DNA of 64,000 bases. Origin: Hydrogenophaga sp. NFH-34. Its GTDB lineage: Bacteria; Pseudomonadota; Gammaproteobacteria; Burkholderiales; Burkholderiaceae_C. This document shows positions 9,132-18,283 of this stretch, piece by piece (the stretch's first letter is position 1; each line of letters begins with the position of its first letter). The translations under genes were made by a program, and so were the position numbers. The DNA lies in contig NZ_JACBGE010000025.1 of assembly GCF_021401345.1 (NCBI RefSeq), forward strand, positions 24,855 through 88,854. The letters are read 5' to 3'. The notes under the pieces are model-generated. The model searched no databases. It was given only the letters and a program-made list of their open reading frames with translations, and was not told where the DNA came from.

Positions 9132-10079
9132 TCAGGCCTGTGCGCCAGCGGCACGCAGAGCCAGCGCCACCCGCTGCCCCAGCGCCACGGCTTCGTCCAA
9201 CGACCGGACCGGGGCAGCCTCTTGCACGCGCACCACCGGCAGGCGGCCTTCGGGATCGCCCCAGGCCGCCTCCAAGTGCAGCAGCCGGTCATCGGACCAG
9301 TCGGCATACGCCGCCAGCGGCACCGAACAACTGCCCCCGAGCGAACGGGACACCTCGCGTTCGGCCGCCACGCGCAGCCAGGTCGGCTCGTGGGCCAGCG
9401 GTTTGAGCAGCGCCAGCAAGTCCGCGCGGTCGGCCCGGACCTCGATGCCCAGCGCGCCCTGGCCGGCCGCCGGCAGGGATTGCGCCGGCTCGAAGATGGC
9501 GCGGATGCGCTGCGCCAGGCCCAACCGTTTGAGGCCCGCCGCGGCCAGCACGATGGCGTGGTACTGCCCTTCGTCCAGTTTGCGCAGCCGCGTATCGAGA
9601 TTGCCCCGCAGCGGCTCAATGCGCACGTCCTGCCGGCCCAGCCGGTCCAGCGCTTCGCGCAGCAGCACCAGGCGGCGCAGGCTGGACGTGCCCACCACGG
9701 CCTGCGGGGGCAGGTCGGCCAGCCCGGGGCAGTGCGGCGACACCCAGGCGTCGCGCGGATCTTCGCGCTCCATCACACAGGCCAGCACGAAGCCCTCGGG
9801 CAGCTCCATCGGCACGTCCTTGAGCGAATGCACCGCCAAGTCGGCCCGCCCCTCTTCCAGCGCCGTTTCAAGCTCTTTCACGAACAGGCCCTTGCCGCCC
9901 ACCTTGGAGAGGCTGCGGTCCAGGATCTGGTCGCCTCGCGTGGTCATGCCCAGCAGGTTCACGGGGTGGCCCAGCTCTTGCAAGCGGGCCTGGACATGTT
10001 CGGCCTGCCAGAGGGCCAGACGGCTTTCGCGCGTGGCGATGGTGAGCGTCAAGGCGGTCGGGGAATGTGAAACGGACAC
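9132..10079 (-). CDS. hemC: Hydroxymethylbilane synthase (porphobilinogen deaminase)
   Basis: Polymerises four porphobilinogens into hydroxymethylbilane in the cytosol. From the GTG at 10079 the protein is 315 aa, the normal size, and begins [20 protein letters not shown]. The frame is open 30 codons upstream, but that part is not HemC-like. Landmarks: [11 protein letters not shown] at the N-terminus, catalytic Asp88 in [15 protein letters not shown] (about 129-136), RGNLDTRL (158-165), and the cofactor-attachment Cys251 in [11 protein letters not shown]. First gene of the hemCDXY operon, 35 bp before hemD. It is divergent from ppc across 82 bp. Confidence 0.96.
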   Translation of the reverse strand: MSVSHSPTALTLTIATRESRLALWQAEHVQARLQELGHPVNLLGMTTRGDQILDRSLSKVGGKGLFVKELETALEEGRADLAVHSLKDVPMELPEGFVLACVMEREDPRDAWVSPHCPGLADLPPQAVVGTSSLRRLVLLREALDRLGRQDVRIEPLRGNLDTRLRKLDEGQYHAIVLAAAGLKRLGLAQRIRAIFEPAQSLPAAGQGALGIEVRADRADLLALLKPLAHEPTWLRVAAEREVSRSLGGSCSVPLAAYADWSDDRLLHLEAAWGDPEGRLPVVRVQEAAPVRSLDEAVALGQRVALALRAAGAQA

Positions 10080-10124
10080 AGCGCGCAATCGAAAAAAGAT
10101 CAAGCCAATCAGGCGATTTCGTAC

Positions 10125-10139
10125 CCCGTTGGTAACGGG
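10125..10139. promoter_or_regulatory. Short inverted repeat in the hemC-ppc intergenic region
   Basis: CCCGTT-GGT-AACGGG, a perfect 6-bp repeat with a 3-nt centre in the 82-bp gap between the divergent hemC and ppc starts. It could be an operator or chance. No -10/-35 pair is clear here. Confidence 0.25.
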
Positions 10140-10161
10140 AAAACACCTGGGGGATGCTAGC

Positions 10162-13026
10162 ATGACCACTGCTCAAAAAATCAGCAACACCATACCCGCG
10201 CCACCCATGAGCCCCAAGCCTTCCCGAGCCTCCGCCCCCATCGCACAGCCCGACAAGGAAAAGCCACTGACCGAAGACATCCGCCTGCTGGGACGCTTCC
10301 TCGGCGATGTGATCCGCGAGCAGGAAGGGGCGCCGATGTTCGAGCTGATCGAACTGATCCGGCAGCTCTCGGTGGCCTTCCGCCGCCACGCCGACGAATC
10401 GGCCGACAAAACCCTCAAGAAGCTGCTCAAGGGCCTGTCGGGACAACAGACGGTGAGCGTGATCCGCGCTTTCACCTACTTCAGCCACCTGGTCAACCTG
10501 GCCGAAGACCAGCACCACATCCGCCGCCGCGCGGTGCACGAACGCGCCGGCCACCTGCAGGCGGGCAGCCTGTCCATGACCCTGCAGCGGCTGGAGAAAG
10601 CCGGCATCGCCCCCGAAGCGGTGGTGCAGACCCTGGCCGACGCCCACATTTCGCCCGTGCTGACGGCCCACCCCACCGAAGTGCAGCGCAAGAGCATCCT
10701 CGACGCCGAGCGCGACATCGCCCGGCTGCTGGCAGAACGCGAACACCTGCTGCCCCGCGAACTGGCTGAAAACGAACTGCAGATCCGCGCCCGTGTCACC
10801 CAGCTGTGGCAGACCCGCCTGCTGCGCTACACCAAGCTCACCGTGGCCGACGAGATCGAAAACGCGCTGAGCTACTACCAGTCCACCTTCCTCGCTGAAA
10901 TCCCGCGCCTGTACCGCGACCTCGAAGAGGGGCTGGGTGAGGCCGCTGCCGACGGTGTCGCCCCTTTCCTGCGCATGGGCCAGTGGATCGGCGGTGACCG
11001 CGACGGCAACCCCAACGTCACGGCCGAAACACTGGAACTGGCGGTGCGCAGCCAGTCGGACATGGTGCTGCGCCACCACCTGACGCAACTGCACCGACTG
11101 GGTGCGGAACTGTCGGTGTCGGCCATCCTGACCCCGGTGTCGCCCGCCATGCAGGCCCTGGCCGAGCGCTCGCCCGACCAGAGCCCGCACCGCGAGGACG
11201 AACCGTACCGCCGGGCCCTCACCGGCATGTACGCCCGGCTCGCCGCGACCCTGACCGAACTGACGGGGGGCGAAGCCGCCCGCCACGCGGTGGCCCCGCA
11301 GGACCCGTACTCCGGCCCCGACGAGCTGCTGGCCGACCTGCGCACCATCGAAACCTCGCTGCTGGCGCACCACGGCGCCCACCTGGTGCGCGGACGGCTC
11401 AAGCCCCTGATCCGCGCGGTGGAGGTGTTCGGTTTCCACCTGGCCACGGTCGACCTGCGGCAAAGCTCCGACAAACACGAAGAGGTGGTGGCCGAGCTGC
11501 TGGCCCAGGCCCGCATCGAAGCCGACTACAGCGCGCTGGACGAAGCCGCCAAGCGTGCGGTGCTGCTGCGCCAACTGGACGACGCACGCCCCCTTCGCGT
11601 GCCCGGCATCGCCTATTCGGCGCACACCCGCGGCGAGCTGGCGATCTTCGAGACCGCCCGCTGGGCGCGCGAGCGCTTCGGTCCGGCCACCATCCGCCAC
11701 GCCATCATCAGCCACACTGAAACCGTCAGCGACCTGCTGGAAGTGCTGCTGCTGCAAAAGGAAGTGGGCCTGATGCACGGCCTGCTCGGCGAGTCGGCCA
11801 CGACCGACCTGATCGTGGTCCCGCTGTTCGAAACCATCGAAGACCTGCGCAACGCCGCGCCCATCATGCGCGACTACTACGCCCTGCCGGGCGTGCGCGC
11901 CATGGTGCAACGCGGCGCGGCCGACGGCTACAGCGAGCAAGACATCATGCTCGGCTACTCCGACTCCAACAAAGACGGGGGCATTTTCACCAGCAACTGG
12001 GAGCTCTACCGCGCCGAGACCGAACTGGTGAAGCTGTTCGACGAGTTGAACGAGCACACCGAAAAGCCCCTCCAGCTTCGCATGTTCCATGGCCGGGGTG
12101 GCACCGTCGGCCGCGGCGGCGGTCCCAGCTACCAGGCCATCCTGGCCCAGCCGCCCGGCACGGTGCGCGGCCAGATCCGCCTGACCGAGCAGGGCGAAGT
12201 GATCGGCTCCAAGTACGCAAACCCCGAGATCGGCCGCCGCAACCTCGAAACCCTGGTGGCCGCCACGCTCGAAGCCACCTTGTTGCAACCCACGCGAAAC
12301 GCGCCCAAAGCCTTTCTGGAAGCCGCCGCCGCGCTCTCGGCCGACAGCATGGCCGCCTACCGCGCCCTGGTCTACGACACGCCACGCTTCCCCGAATACT
12401 TTTTCGCCGCCACGCCCATCCGCGAAATCGCCGAACTCAACATCGGCTCGCGCCCCGCTTCGCGCAAGGCCACACAGAAGATCGAAGACCTGCGCGCCAT
12501 TCCCTGGGGCTTCAGCTGGGGCCAGTGCCGCTTGACCCTGCCGGGCTGGTACGGCTTCGGCTCCGCCGTGCAGACGTTCCTGAAAGCCGGTGGCACCAAG
12601 GAACAGGCCCAGCGCAAGGAACTGCTGAAAAAGATGTTCCGCCAGTGGCCGTTCTTCTCCACCCTGCTGTCCAACATGGACATGGTCATGGCCAAGAGCG
12701 ACCTGGCGCTGGCCTCGCGCTACGCGGAGCTGGTGGAGGACAAGCGGCTGCGCGCCAAGGTCTTCAGCGCCATCGAGGCCGAGTGGCACCGCACGGCCGA
12801 AGCCCTGACCCTGATCACCGGCGAAAAGAAACGCCTGGTCGACAACGAGGCGCTGCAGCGCTCGGTGCGCCACCGCTTTCCGTACATCGACCCGCTGCAC
12901 CACCTGCAGGTGGAGCTGGTGCGGCGCCATCGGGCCGGGGAACTCGACCAGGAAGACCAGAAGGTGCGGCGCGGCATCCACCTGTCGATCAACGGCATCG
13001 CGGCGGGCCTGCGCAACACCGGCTGA
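10162..13026 (+). CDS. ppc: Phosphoenolpyruvate carboxylase
   Basis: Cytosolic anaplerotic enzyme: phosphoenolpyruvate + bicarbonate gives oxaloacetate. 954 aa from the ATG at 10162, with a GGGGGA stretch upstream. The open frame runs on far upstream, antisense to hemC/hemD, and is not part of the gene. The first 35 residues are a Pro/Ser-rich extension before the conserved [10 protein letters not shown]. Catalytic His lies in LTAHPTE near residue 170. Other conserved blocks are [19 protein letters not shown], the glycine-rich [13 protein letters not shown] (about 640-652) and a terminal [12 protein letters not shown] that forms part of the allosteric site. The divergent hemC-ppc arrangement is common in Comamonadaceae-type genomes. 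Confidence 0.97.
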   Translation: MTTAQKISNTIPAPPMSPKPSRASAPIAQPDKEKPLTEDIRLLGRFLGDVIREQEGAPMFELIELIRQLSVAFRRHADESADKTLKKLLKGLSGQQTVSVIRAFTYFSHLVNLAEDQHHIRRRAVHERAGHLQAGSLSMTLQRLEKAGIAPEAVVQTLADAHISPVLTAHPTEVQRKSILDAERDIARLLAEREHLLPRELAENELQIRARVTQLWQTRLLRYTKLTVADEIENALSYYQSTFLAEIPRLYRDLEEGLGEAAADGVAPFLRMGQWIGGDRDGNPNVTAETLELAVRSQSDMVLRHHLTQLHRLGAELSVSAILTPVSPAMQALAERSPDQSPHREDEPYRRALTGMYARLAATLTELTGGEAARHAVAPQDPYSGPDELLADLRTIETSLLAHHGAHLVRGRLKPLIRAVEVFGFHLATVDLRQSSDKHEEVVAELLAQARIEADYSALDEAAKRAVLLRQLDDARPLRVPGIAYSAHTRGELAIFETARWARERFGPATIRHAIISHTETVSDLLEVLLLQKEVGLMHGLLGESATTDLIVVPLFETIEDLRNAAPIMRDYYALPGVRAMVQRGAADGYSEQDIMLGYSDSNKDGGIFTSNWELYRAETELVKLFDELNEHTEKPLQLRMFHGRGGTVGRGGGPSYQAILAQPPGTVRGQIRLTEQGEVIGSKYANPEIGRRNLETLVAATLEATLLQPTRNAPKAFLEAAAALSADSMAAYRALVYDTPRFPEYFFAATPIREIAELNIGSRPASRKATQKIEDLRAIPWGFSWGQCRLTLPGWYGFGSAVQTFLKAGGTKEQAQRKELLKKMFRQWPFFSTLLSNMDMVMAKSDLALASRYAELVEDKRLRAKVFSAIEAEWHRTAEALTLITGEKKRLVDNEALQRSVRHRFPYIDPLHHLQVELVRRHRAGELDQEDQKVRRGIHLSINGIAAGLRNTG

Positions 13027-13094
13027 TCCCGCGCGACCCTGGGGGCAATCGGCCCGTCGCCCGGCGGCGACGGGTGGCCTCCTAAAATGGCAGC

Positions 13095-13952
13095 GTGGAC
13101 CACCTGCTCAACGCCGACCTGCACTGCCATTCCGTCGTCTCCGACGGCACCCTCACGCCCGAAGTCCTGGCGCTGCGCGCGCGCGACAACGGCGTCGAGC
13201 TCTGGGCGCTCACCGATCACGACGAAATCGGCGGCCAGGACCGCGCCATTGCGGCAGCCCGCGCGGCCGGATTGCCGTACCTGACCGGCACCGAAATCTC
13301 GGTCACTTTTGCGGGTGAGACCGTGCACATCGTGGGCCTCGGTTTCGACCACCACGATCCCGCCCTCACCGAAGGCCTACGCCAGACACGCGGCGGCCGT
13401 GGGCTGCGCGCGCAAGAGATGAGCGAGGACCTGGCGCGTGCCGGCATCCCCGGCACCTACGAAGGCGCGCTGAAATACGTCGGCAACCCGGAGCTGATTT
13501 CGCGCACCCACTTCGCCCGCTACATGGTCGAAGCTGGCTTCTGCCGCGACACGCCCGAAGTGTTCCGCCGCTACCTGACCGAAGGCAAACCCGGCTTCGT
13601 GCCCCACCGCTGGGCCAGTCTGCGCGATGCGGTGGGCTGGATCACCGGCGCCGGCGGCATCGCCATCATTGCCCACCCGGCACGCTACGGCTTCAGCCCG
13701 AACGAGGAGTACGCCCTGTTCACCGAGTTCAAGGCCCATGGCGGCCAGGGCGTGGAGGTGGTCACCGGCGCGCACAGCGCGGCCGAGGCGCTCAAGTACG
13801 CCGGGTTCTGCGCCGAATTCGACCTGCTGGCCTCGCGGGGCAGCGACTTCCACAGCCCCGACGAAAGCCATACCGATCTCGGCCGGCTGCCCCACTTGCC
13901 GGGCCCGGTCACCCCGGTGTGGGAGCGCTTGCGCCACCGCATCCACGCATGA
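13095..13952 (+). CDS. PHP-domain phosphatase (RNase AM / 3',5'-nucleoside bisphosphate phosphatase, YciV/TrpH family)
   Basis: Metal-dependent phosphoesterase of the polymerase-and-histidinol-phosphatase superfamily. The E. coli relative YciV (RNase AM) removes 5' nucleotides from short RNAs and 23S rRNA precursors and dephosphorylates 3',5'-bisphosphonucleotides. 285 aa from a GTG at 13095, which gives the short family-typical lead MDHLLNADLHCHS. Metal-binding motifs run in order: DLHCHS (His/Asp), TDHDEIGG, TGTEIS, HPARYG and SRGSDFHSP. First gene of a rightward cluster, 68 bp after ppc. Its stop overlaps the next start (ATGA). The yciV-yciO association is ancient and supports the call. 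Confidence 0.9.
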   Translation: MDHLLNADLHCHSVVSDGTLTPEVLALRARDNGVELWALTDHDEIGGQDRAIAAARAAGLPYLTGTEISVTFAGETVHIVGLGFDHHDPALTEGLRQTRGGRGLRAQEMSEDLARAGIPGTYEGALKYVGNPELISRTHFARYMVEAGFCRDTPEVFRRYLTEGKPGFVPHRWASLRDAVGWITGAGGIAIIAHPARYGFSPNEEYALFTEFKAHGGQGVEVVTGAHSAAEALKYAGFCAEFDLLASRGSDFHSPDESHTDLGRLPHLPGPVTPVWERLRHRIHA

Positions 13953-14827
13953 GCACGGCGGCCCGATCCGGGCAGGCCCTGCTGGGCATTGCCATGTTCG
14001 TGCTGGCCACGGCTTGTTTTGTCGTCCTGGACACGTCCGTCAAGCTGCTCAGCGCCGTGGTGCCCGTGCTGATGGCGGTCTGGTTCCGATATGTGTTCCA
14101 GGCCGTCGCCGTGGCCGCCCTGTTCCTGCCCTCGCGCGGCTGGCGGCTGCTGCACACCGCCCACCTGGGTTGGCAGGCCGTGCGCGGCGTGCAGCTTTTT
14201 CTGGTCAGCCTGCTGGGCTTTCTCGCGGTCAAGTACATGCCCTTGGGAGAGTTCACGGCCATCGTGATGATCACGCCCCTGATGGTCACGCTGCTGGCGG
14301 CCCTGTTTCTGCATGAACGGGTCTCGCCCCTGCGCTGGCTGCTCGTGGCCGGGGGATTTGCCGGCGCCCTGCTGGTGGTGCAACCCGGTGGTGCCTTTTT
14401 CGGCTGGGCCAGCCTGCTCCCCCTGGGGCTGGTGGTCATCTATGCGTGGTTCCAGATTCTCACCAGCCGCCTGGCACGCACCGAAGACCCGATGACGCTG
14501 CACTTCTACACCGGCTTCACCGGTGCCCTGCTGGCGTCGCTGCTGCTGCCACTGGTCTGGCAGGCCATTCCCGACATGCGCACGCTGGCCCTGCTCTGCC
14601 TGGCGGGCCTGATGGGCACCGTCGGCCACTTCCTGCTCATCCTGGCCTTTGCCCGCGCGCCAGCCGCCACACTCTCGCCCTATCTGTACGCGCAGATCGG
14701 GTTCGCCATGCTGGCAGGCTGGCTGGTTTTCGATCACGTTCCCGGTCGCCTGGAACTGGCTGGCATCGCCCTGATCGTGCTCTGTGGCGTCACCGCCAGT
14801 TGGCTGACCGCACGCGCACGCACCTGA
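13949..14827 (+). CDS. EamA/DMT-family membrane transporter
   Basis: Inner-membrane protein of the drug/metabolite transporter superfamily, 292 aa. It has about ten hydrophobic helices in two repeated EamA halves (about 5-140 and 155-288). The second half includes HFLLILAFARAPAATLSPYLYAQ, a stretch typical of the RhaT/YdcZ-like exporters. The ATG at 13949 overlaps the preceding stop by four bases, showing coupling to the PHP phosphatase gene. An earlier in-frame ATG lies inside that gene. DMT proteins usually export small metabolites or amino acids; the substrate here is unknown. Confidence 0.85.
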   Translation: MSTAARSGQALLGIAMFVLATACFVVLDTSVKLLSAVVPVLMAVWFRYVFQAVAVAALFLPSRGWRLLHTAHLGWQAVRGVQLFLVSLLGFLAVKYMPLGEFTAIVMITPLMVTLLAALFLHERVSPLRWLLVAGGFAGALLVVQPGGAFFGWASLLPLGLVVIYAWFQILTSRLARTEDPMTLHFYTGFTGALLASLLLPLVWQAIPDMRTLALLCLAGLMGTVGHFLLILAFARAPAATLSPYLYAQIGFAMLAGWLVFDHVPGRLELAGIALIVLCGVTASWLTARART

Positions 14828-14849
14828 GGCACAGGCGCACAATCGAAGC

Positions 14850-15485
14850 ATGTCGCAGTTCTTCGAAGTCCATCCCGCCAACCCCCAGGCCCGACTGCTC
14901 AAGCAGGCGGTGCAACTGCTCGAACGCGGCGGCGTACTGGCCGTGCCGACCGACTCCAGCTATGCACTGGTGTGCCACCTCGACGACAAAGCCGCCGCCG
15001 ACCGGCTCCGGCGGATCCGACAGGTGGACGACAAGCACCACCTCACGCTGCTGTGCCGCGACCTGAGCGAACTGGCCAACTACGCCAAGGTGGACAACCG
15101 CCAGTACCGACTCATCAAGGCGGCCACGCCCGGGGCCTACACCTTCATCCTGGAAGCCAGCAAGGAAGTGCCCCGCCGCGTCAGCCACCCGTCGCGCAAG
15201 ACCATCGGCCTGCGCGTGCCCGACCACCCGGTGATGCACCTGCTGCTGGAGCTGCACAACGCCCCCGTGCTGGCCACCACCCTGATCGCACCAGGCGAGG
15301 CCGATCCCATGAACGACGCCGAGGCCATCCGCGAACGCTTCGAACACGAGGTGGACGGGGTGATCGGCGCGGGCGCCTGCGCCCTGACGCCGACCACGGT
15401 GCTCGATCTCACCCCCATGGCCACCGGCGGCGACCCCGAGGTCGTGCGTGCCGGACTCGGTCCGCTGGCGCCGCTCGGCCTTTGA
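14850..15485 (+). CDS. YciO-type L-threonylcarbamoyladenylate synthase family protein
   Basis: Protein of the Sua5/YciO/YrdC fold, 211 aa. The family binds double-stranded RNA and ATP. True TsaC/Sua5 makes threonylcarbamoyl-AMP for the t6A37 tRNA modification, while YciO's own contribution is weak or different. Visible core: GGVLAVPTDSSYALVC near residues 27-42, KHHLTLLCRDLSELANYAKV, the FILEASKEVPRR block, and SRKTIGLRVPDHPV with the KxR-type signature. It ends GPLAPLGL. It lies between an EamA gene and a site-2 protease in a block that begins with the YciV homologue, matching the yciV-yciO linkage. Confidence 0.9.
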   Translation: MSQFFEVHPANPQARLLKQAVQLLERGGVLAVPTDSSYALVCHLDDKAAADRLRRIRQVDDKHHLTLLCRDLSELANYAKVDNRQYRLIKAATPGAYTFILEASKEVPRRVSHPSRKTIGLRVPDHPVMHLLLELHNAPVLATTLIAPGEADPMNDAEAIRERFEHEVDGVIGAGACALTPTTVLDLTPMATGGDPEVVRAGLGPLAPLGL

Positions 15486-15545
15486 GCCGCCCTGCGCCGG
15501 CCGCCTGCCGGCATGGGGGACAATAGCGGTTTGACCGAGCCCGCC

Positions 15546-16214
15546 ATGGACTTCGCCCAGATCATCCAGACCGTCACCCTCTACGCCATCCCGGTGCTGT
15601 TCGCCATCACCGTGCACGAGGCTGCGCACGGCTACGCGGCGCGCCACTTCGGCGACAACACCGCCGCGATGCTGGGCCGCATCACGCTCAACCCGGTCAA
15701 GCACATCGATCCGGTGGGCACCATCGCGATGCCGCTGCTGCTGTATTTCGCCACCGCCGGCACCTTCCTGTTCGGGTATGCCAAGCCCGTCCCGGTGCGC
15801 TTCGGCAATCTGCGCAACCCCAAACGCGACATGATCTGGGTCGCCCTGGCCGGCCCCGGCGCCAACCTCGTGCAGGCCATTCTGTGGACGGTGCTGGGGT
15901 ATCTGCTGGTGGCTGCGGGCGTGGAAGAGCGCTTCTTCCTGCAGATGTGCCGCGCGGGGCTGATGGTCAATCTCGTGATGTTCGCCTTCAACCTGTTTCC
16001 GCTGCCGCCCCTGGATGGGGGCCGCATTCTGGTCGGCCTGCTGCCCTGGCGCCAGGCCGAACTGGTGTCCCGCGTGGAACCCTGGGGCTTTTTCATCGTC
16101 ATGGCCCTGGTCATCACCGGCGTGGTGGGCAACCTCTGGCTGCGTCCGCTGATGAGCATCACCGGCCTGTTGATTGACGCCCTGCTCACGCCGCTGCGTC
16201 TGATTCTTTTCTGA
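15546..16214 (+). CDS. Site-2 protease family (peptidase M50) integral membrane metalloprotease
   Basis: Zinc metalloprotease embedded in the inner membrane, 222 aa with about five helices. The zinc site is HEAAH (His24, Glu25, His28), and the second motif is NLFPLPPLDGGRI with Asp157 as third ligand. No PDZ domain is present, so it is the short rhomboid-sized M50 type rather than RseP. The ATG at 15546 places HExxH in the first helix. An upstream in-frame ATG would add 11 polar residues. It is 60 bp after yciO and 8 bp before trpS, so probably one operon. Substrates unknown. Confidence 0.9.
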   Translation: MDFAQIIQTVTLYAIPVLFAITVHEAAHGYAARHFGDNTAAMLGRITLNPVKHIDPVGTIAMPLLLYFATAGTFLFGYAKPVPVRFGNLRNPKRDMIWVALAGPGANLVQAILWTVLGYLLVAAGVEERFFLQMCRAGLMVNLVMFAFNLFPLPPLDGGRILVGLLPWRQAELVSRVEPWGFFIVMALVITGVVGNLWLRPLMSITGLLIDALLTPLRLILF

Positions 16215-16222
16215 CTGTTTTC

Positions 16223-17527
16223 ATGAGCACCCTGCGCGTCCTCACCGGCATCACCACCTCGGGCACCCCGCATCTGGGCAACTACGTCGGCGCCGTGCGC
16301 CCTACCGTGCGTGCCAGCCGTCAGCCGGACACCCAGAACTTCTACTTCCTGGCCGACTACCACGCCCTGATCAAGACCAGTGGCGACCCGGCCCGCGTGC
16401 AACGCTCCACCCTGGAAATTGCCGCCACCTGGCTGGCCTGTGGCCTGGACCCGGAAAAAGTCACGTTCTACCGCCAGTCCGACATCCCCGAGATCCCGGA
16501 GCTCACCTGGCTGCTCACCTGTGTCACCGGCAAAGGCCTGCTCAACCGCGCGCACGCCTACAAGGCATCGGTCGACAAGAACACCGCCGCCGGGACAGAG
16601 CCCGACGATGGCGTGACCGCCGGCCTGTTCATGTACCCGGTGCTGATGGCCGCCGACATCCTGATGTTCAACGCCCACCAGGTGCCCGTCGGCCGCGACC
16701 AGATCCAGCACATCGAGATGGCGCGCGACATCGCCGCCAGCTTCAACCACCTCTACGGCGAGCACTTCACCCTGCCCGAAGCCGCGATCGAGGCCAACGT
16801 GGCCACCCTGCCCGGCCTCGACGGCCGCAAGATGAGCAAAAGCTACGACAACACCATCCCGCTGTTCACCCCGCGGGACACGTTGCGCAAACTCATCATG
16901 GGCATCGTGACCGACTCGCGCGCGCCCGGCGAAACCAAGAGCACCGAAGGTTCGGCCCTGTTCCAGCTCTATCAGGCCTTTGCCTCTGCGGAAGAAACAG
17001 CGGCGCTGGCCCAGGCCTACGCCGACGGCATCGCCTGGGGCGACGCCAAGCAAGTGCTTTTTGAACGGATCGACCGCGAAATCGCCCCCATGCGCGAGAC
17101 CTACGACGCGCTCATCCGCGACCCTGCGCGGATCGAAAAAACGCTCCGGCAAGGCGCCGAAAAGGCCCGCGCCCTTGCCACGCCGTTCACCGCCCGCCTG
17201 CGCCATGCCGTCGGCCTGCGGCCCCTTGACACCCAAGCCGCCACGCCAACGACCACCAAGGCCGCCAAACAGGTGTTGCCCGTGTTCAAGCAATACCGGG
17301 AAAAAGACGGCCTGTTCTACTTCAAGCTGCTCGACCCCAAAGGCGAACTGCTGTTGCAGAGCACGGGCTTCGACCAACCCCGCGAAGCCGCGCAGACCAT
17401 GGCCCGGCTGCAACGCGAGGGCCAGCCGGCACTGACCGAGCTGGCACCCCGAATCGCATCGTCCGCCGATCCGGCGGCGGTACAGGCCGCTCTGACCCTC
17501 TTGGCAGCGGCCATCGACGAGGCCTGA
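16223..17527 (+). CDS. trpS: Tryptophanyl-tRNA synthetase with C-terminal extension
   Basis: Class I aminoacyl-tRNA synthetase charging tRNA-Trp in the cytosol. The HIGH-like motif is TSGTPHLGNYVGA (about 11-23), and KMSKS is present in GRKMSKSYDN (Lys near 203). Length 434 aa is about 100 residues more than E. coli TrpS. The catalytic and anticodon-binding parts end near residue 335. Beyond a Thr/Ala-rich linker there is a small domain (about 350-395) with FYFKLLDPKGELLLQSTGF, reminiscent of DUF1508/YegP repeats. Start ATG at 16223, only 8 bp after the protease gene. Confidence 0.95.
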   Translation: MSTLRVLTGITTSGTPHLGNYVGAVRPTVRASRQPDTQNFYFLADYHALIKTSGDPARVQRSTLEIAATWLACGLDPEKVTFYRQSDIPEIPELTWLLTCVTGKGLLNRAHAYKASVDKNTAAGTEPDDGVTAGLFMYPVLMAADILMFNAHQVPVGRDQIQHIEMARDIAASFNHLYGEHFTLPEAAIEANVATLPGLDGRKMSKSYDNTIPLFTPRDTLRKLIMGIVTDSRAPGETKSTEGSALFQLYQAFASAEETAALAQAYADGIAWGDAKQVLFERIDREIAPMRETYDALIRDPARIEKTLRQGAEKARALATPFTARLRHAVGLRPLDTQAATPTTTKAAKQVLPVFKQYREKDGLFYFKLLDPKGELLLQSTGFDQPREAAQTMARLQREGQPALTELAPRIASSADPAAVQAALTLLAAAIDEA

Positions 17528-17537
17528 AAAAGTGGCC

Positions 17538-17570
17538 GGAGGTTCGCAGAACCTCCCAGGGAGTTTTCTA
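17538..17570 (+). terminator. Probable terminator after trpS
   Basis: Perfect 8-bp stem GGAGGTTC/GAACCTCC with a 3-nt loop, 10 nt past the trpS stop. The T-rich part (GTTTTCTA) begins about 7 nt after the stem, so it is less ideal than the others here. Confidence 0.6.
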
Positions 17571-17671
17571 AAAATAAAAACAAGGACCGCATCACGGCGT
17601 ACTTTTCTATCGCCAGCGCGTCGCTTTGCCGATATCCTCCCCGGTTACAAAATTCAGACTCCCGACTCACC

Positions 17672-18265
17672 ATGAGTATTTTTGTCATTGACGACCATCC
17701 CCTGATGCGCGAAGCCGTCGTCATGCTGCTGCGCCGCCTGCGGGCATCGACTCAGGTGATCGAACTGGAGCGCCTCGCAGCGGTGAGCAAGGCCATTGCC
17801 GAACACGGCGAACCCGAACTGGTCTGCCTGGACCTGAAGCTCCCGGACACCAACGGTGTGTCCGGCGTGCGCGAAGTGCGGCAGATGCTGCCCGACACTT
17901 CGCTCATCGTGCTTTCGGCCTCCCCGGCGACCGACTACGAAGACCTGGCCCGCGAAGCCGGTGCCGACGCCTACGTCGAAAAATCGGCCGGCGCAGCCCA
18001 GATCGGCCGTGTGCTCAAGGAATTCCTGTCGGACGAACCCGAAGACGAAAACGCGCCCACCATTCCGGAAAAGCTGTCCAAGCGGCAGAAACAGTTGCTG
18101 GTCATGCTCGACCGGGGGCTGTCCAACCGGGACATTGCGGAGCAGTTGCAGATCAGCGAACACACCGTCAAGGTGCATTTGTGGCGCCTGTTCCGGCGCC
18201 TGAACGTCAAGAGCCGTTCGCAGGCGAGTCACCTGGCCCGTACGGCCGGCCTGATCGACTACTGA
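17672..18265 (+). CDS. NarL/LuxR-type two-component response regulator
   Basis: Cytosolic transcription regulator of 197 aa. The receiver domain (about 1-118) has acidic Asp7/Asp8, phospho-acceptor Asp54 in CLDLKLPDTNG, the LSAS switch residue and Lys in VEKSA. A short acidic linker (EPEDENAPT) leads to a LuxR-type helix-turn-helix (about 132-197; LSKRQKQLLVMLDRGLSNRDIAEQLQISEHTVKVH). The gene sits alone after trpS behind an AT-rich 100-bp stretch with no convincing promoter match. It points toward a histidine kinase gene on the other strand, ending 18 bp from it. The two are a likely pair, though convergent rather than operonic. Target genes unknown. Confidence 0.93.
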   Translation: MSIFVIDDHPLMREAVVMLLRRLRASTQVIELERLAAVSKAIAEHGEPELVCLDLKLPDTNGVSGVREVRQMLPDTSLIVLSASPATDYEDLAREAGADAYVEKSAGAAQIGRVLKEFLSDEPEDENAPTIPEKLSKRQKQLLVMLDRGLSNRDIAEQLQISEHTVKVHLWRLFRRLNVKSRSQASHLARTAGLIDY

Positions 18266-18283
18266 ACCAGGCTCGCGTTCACC

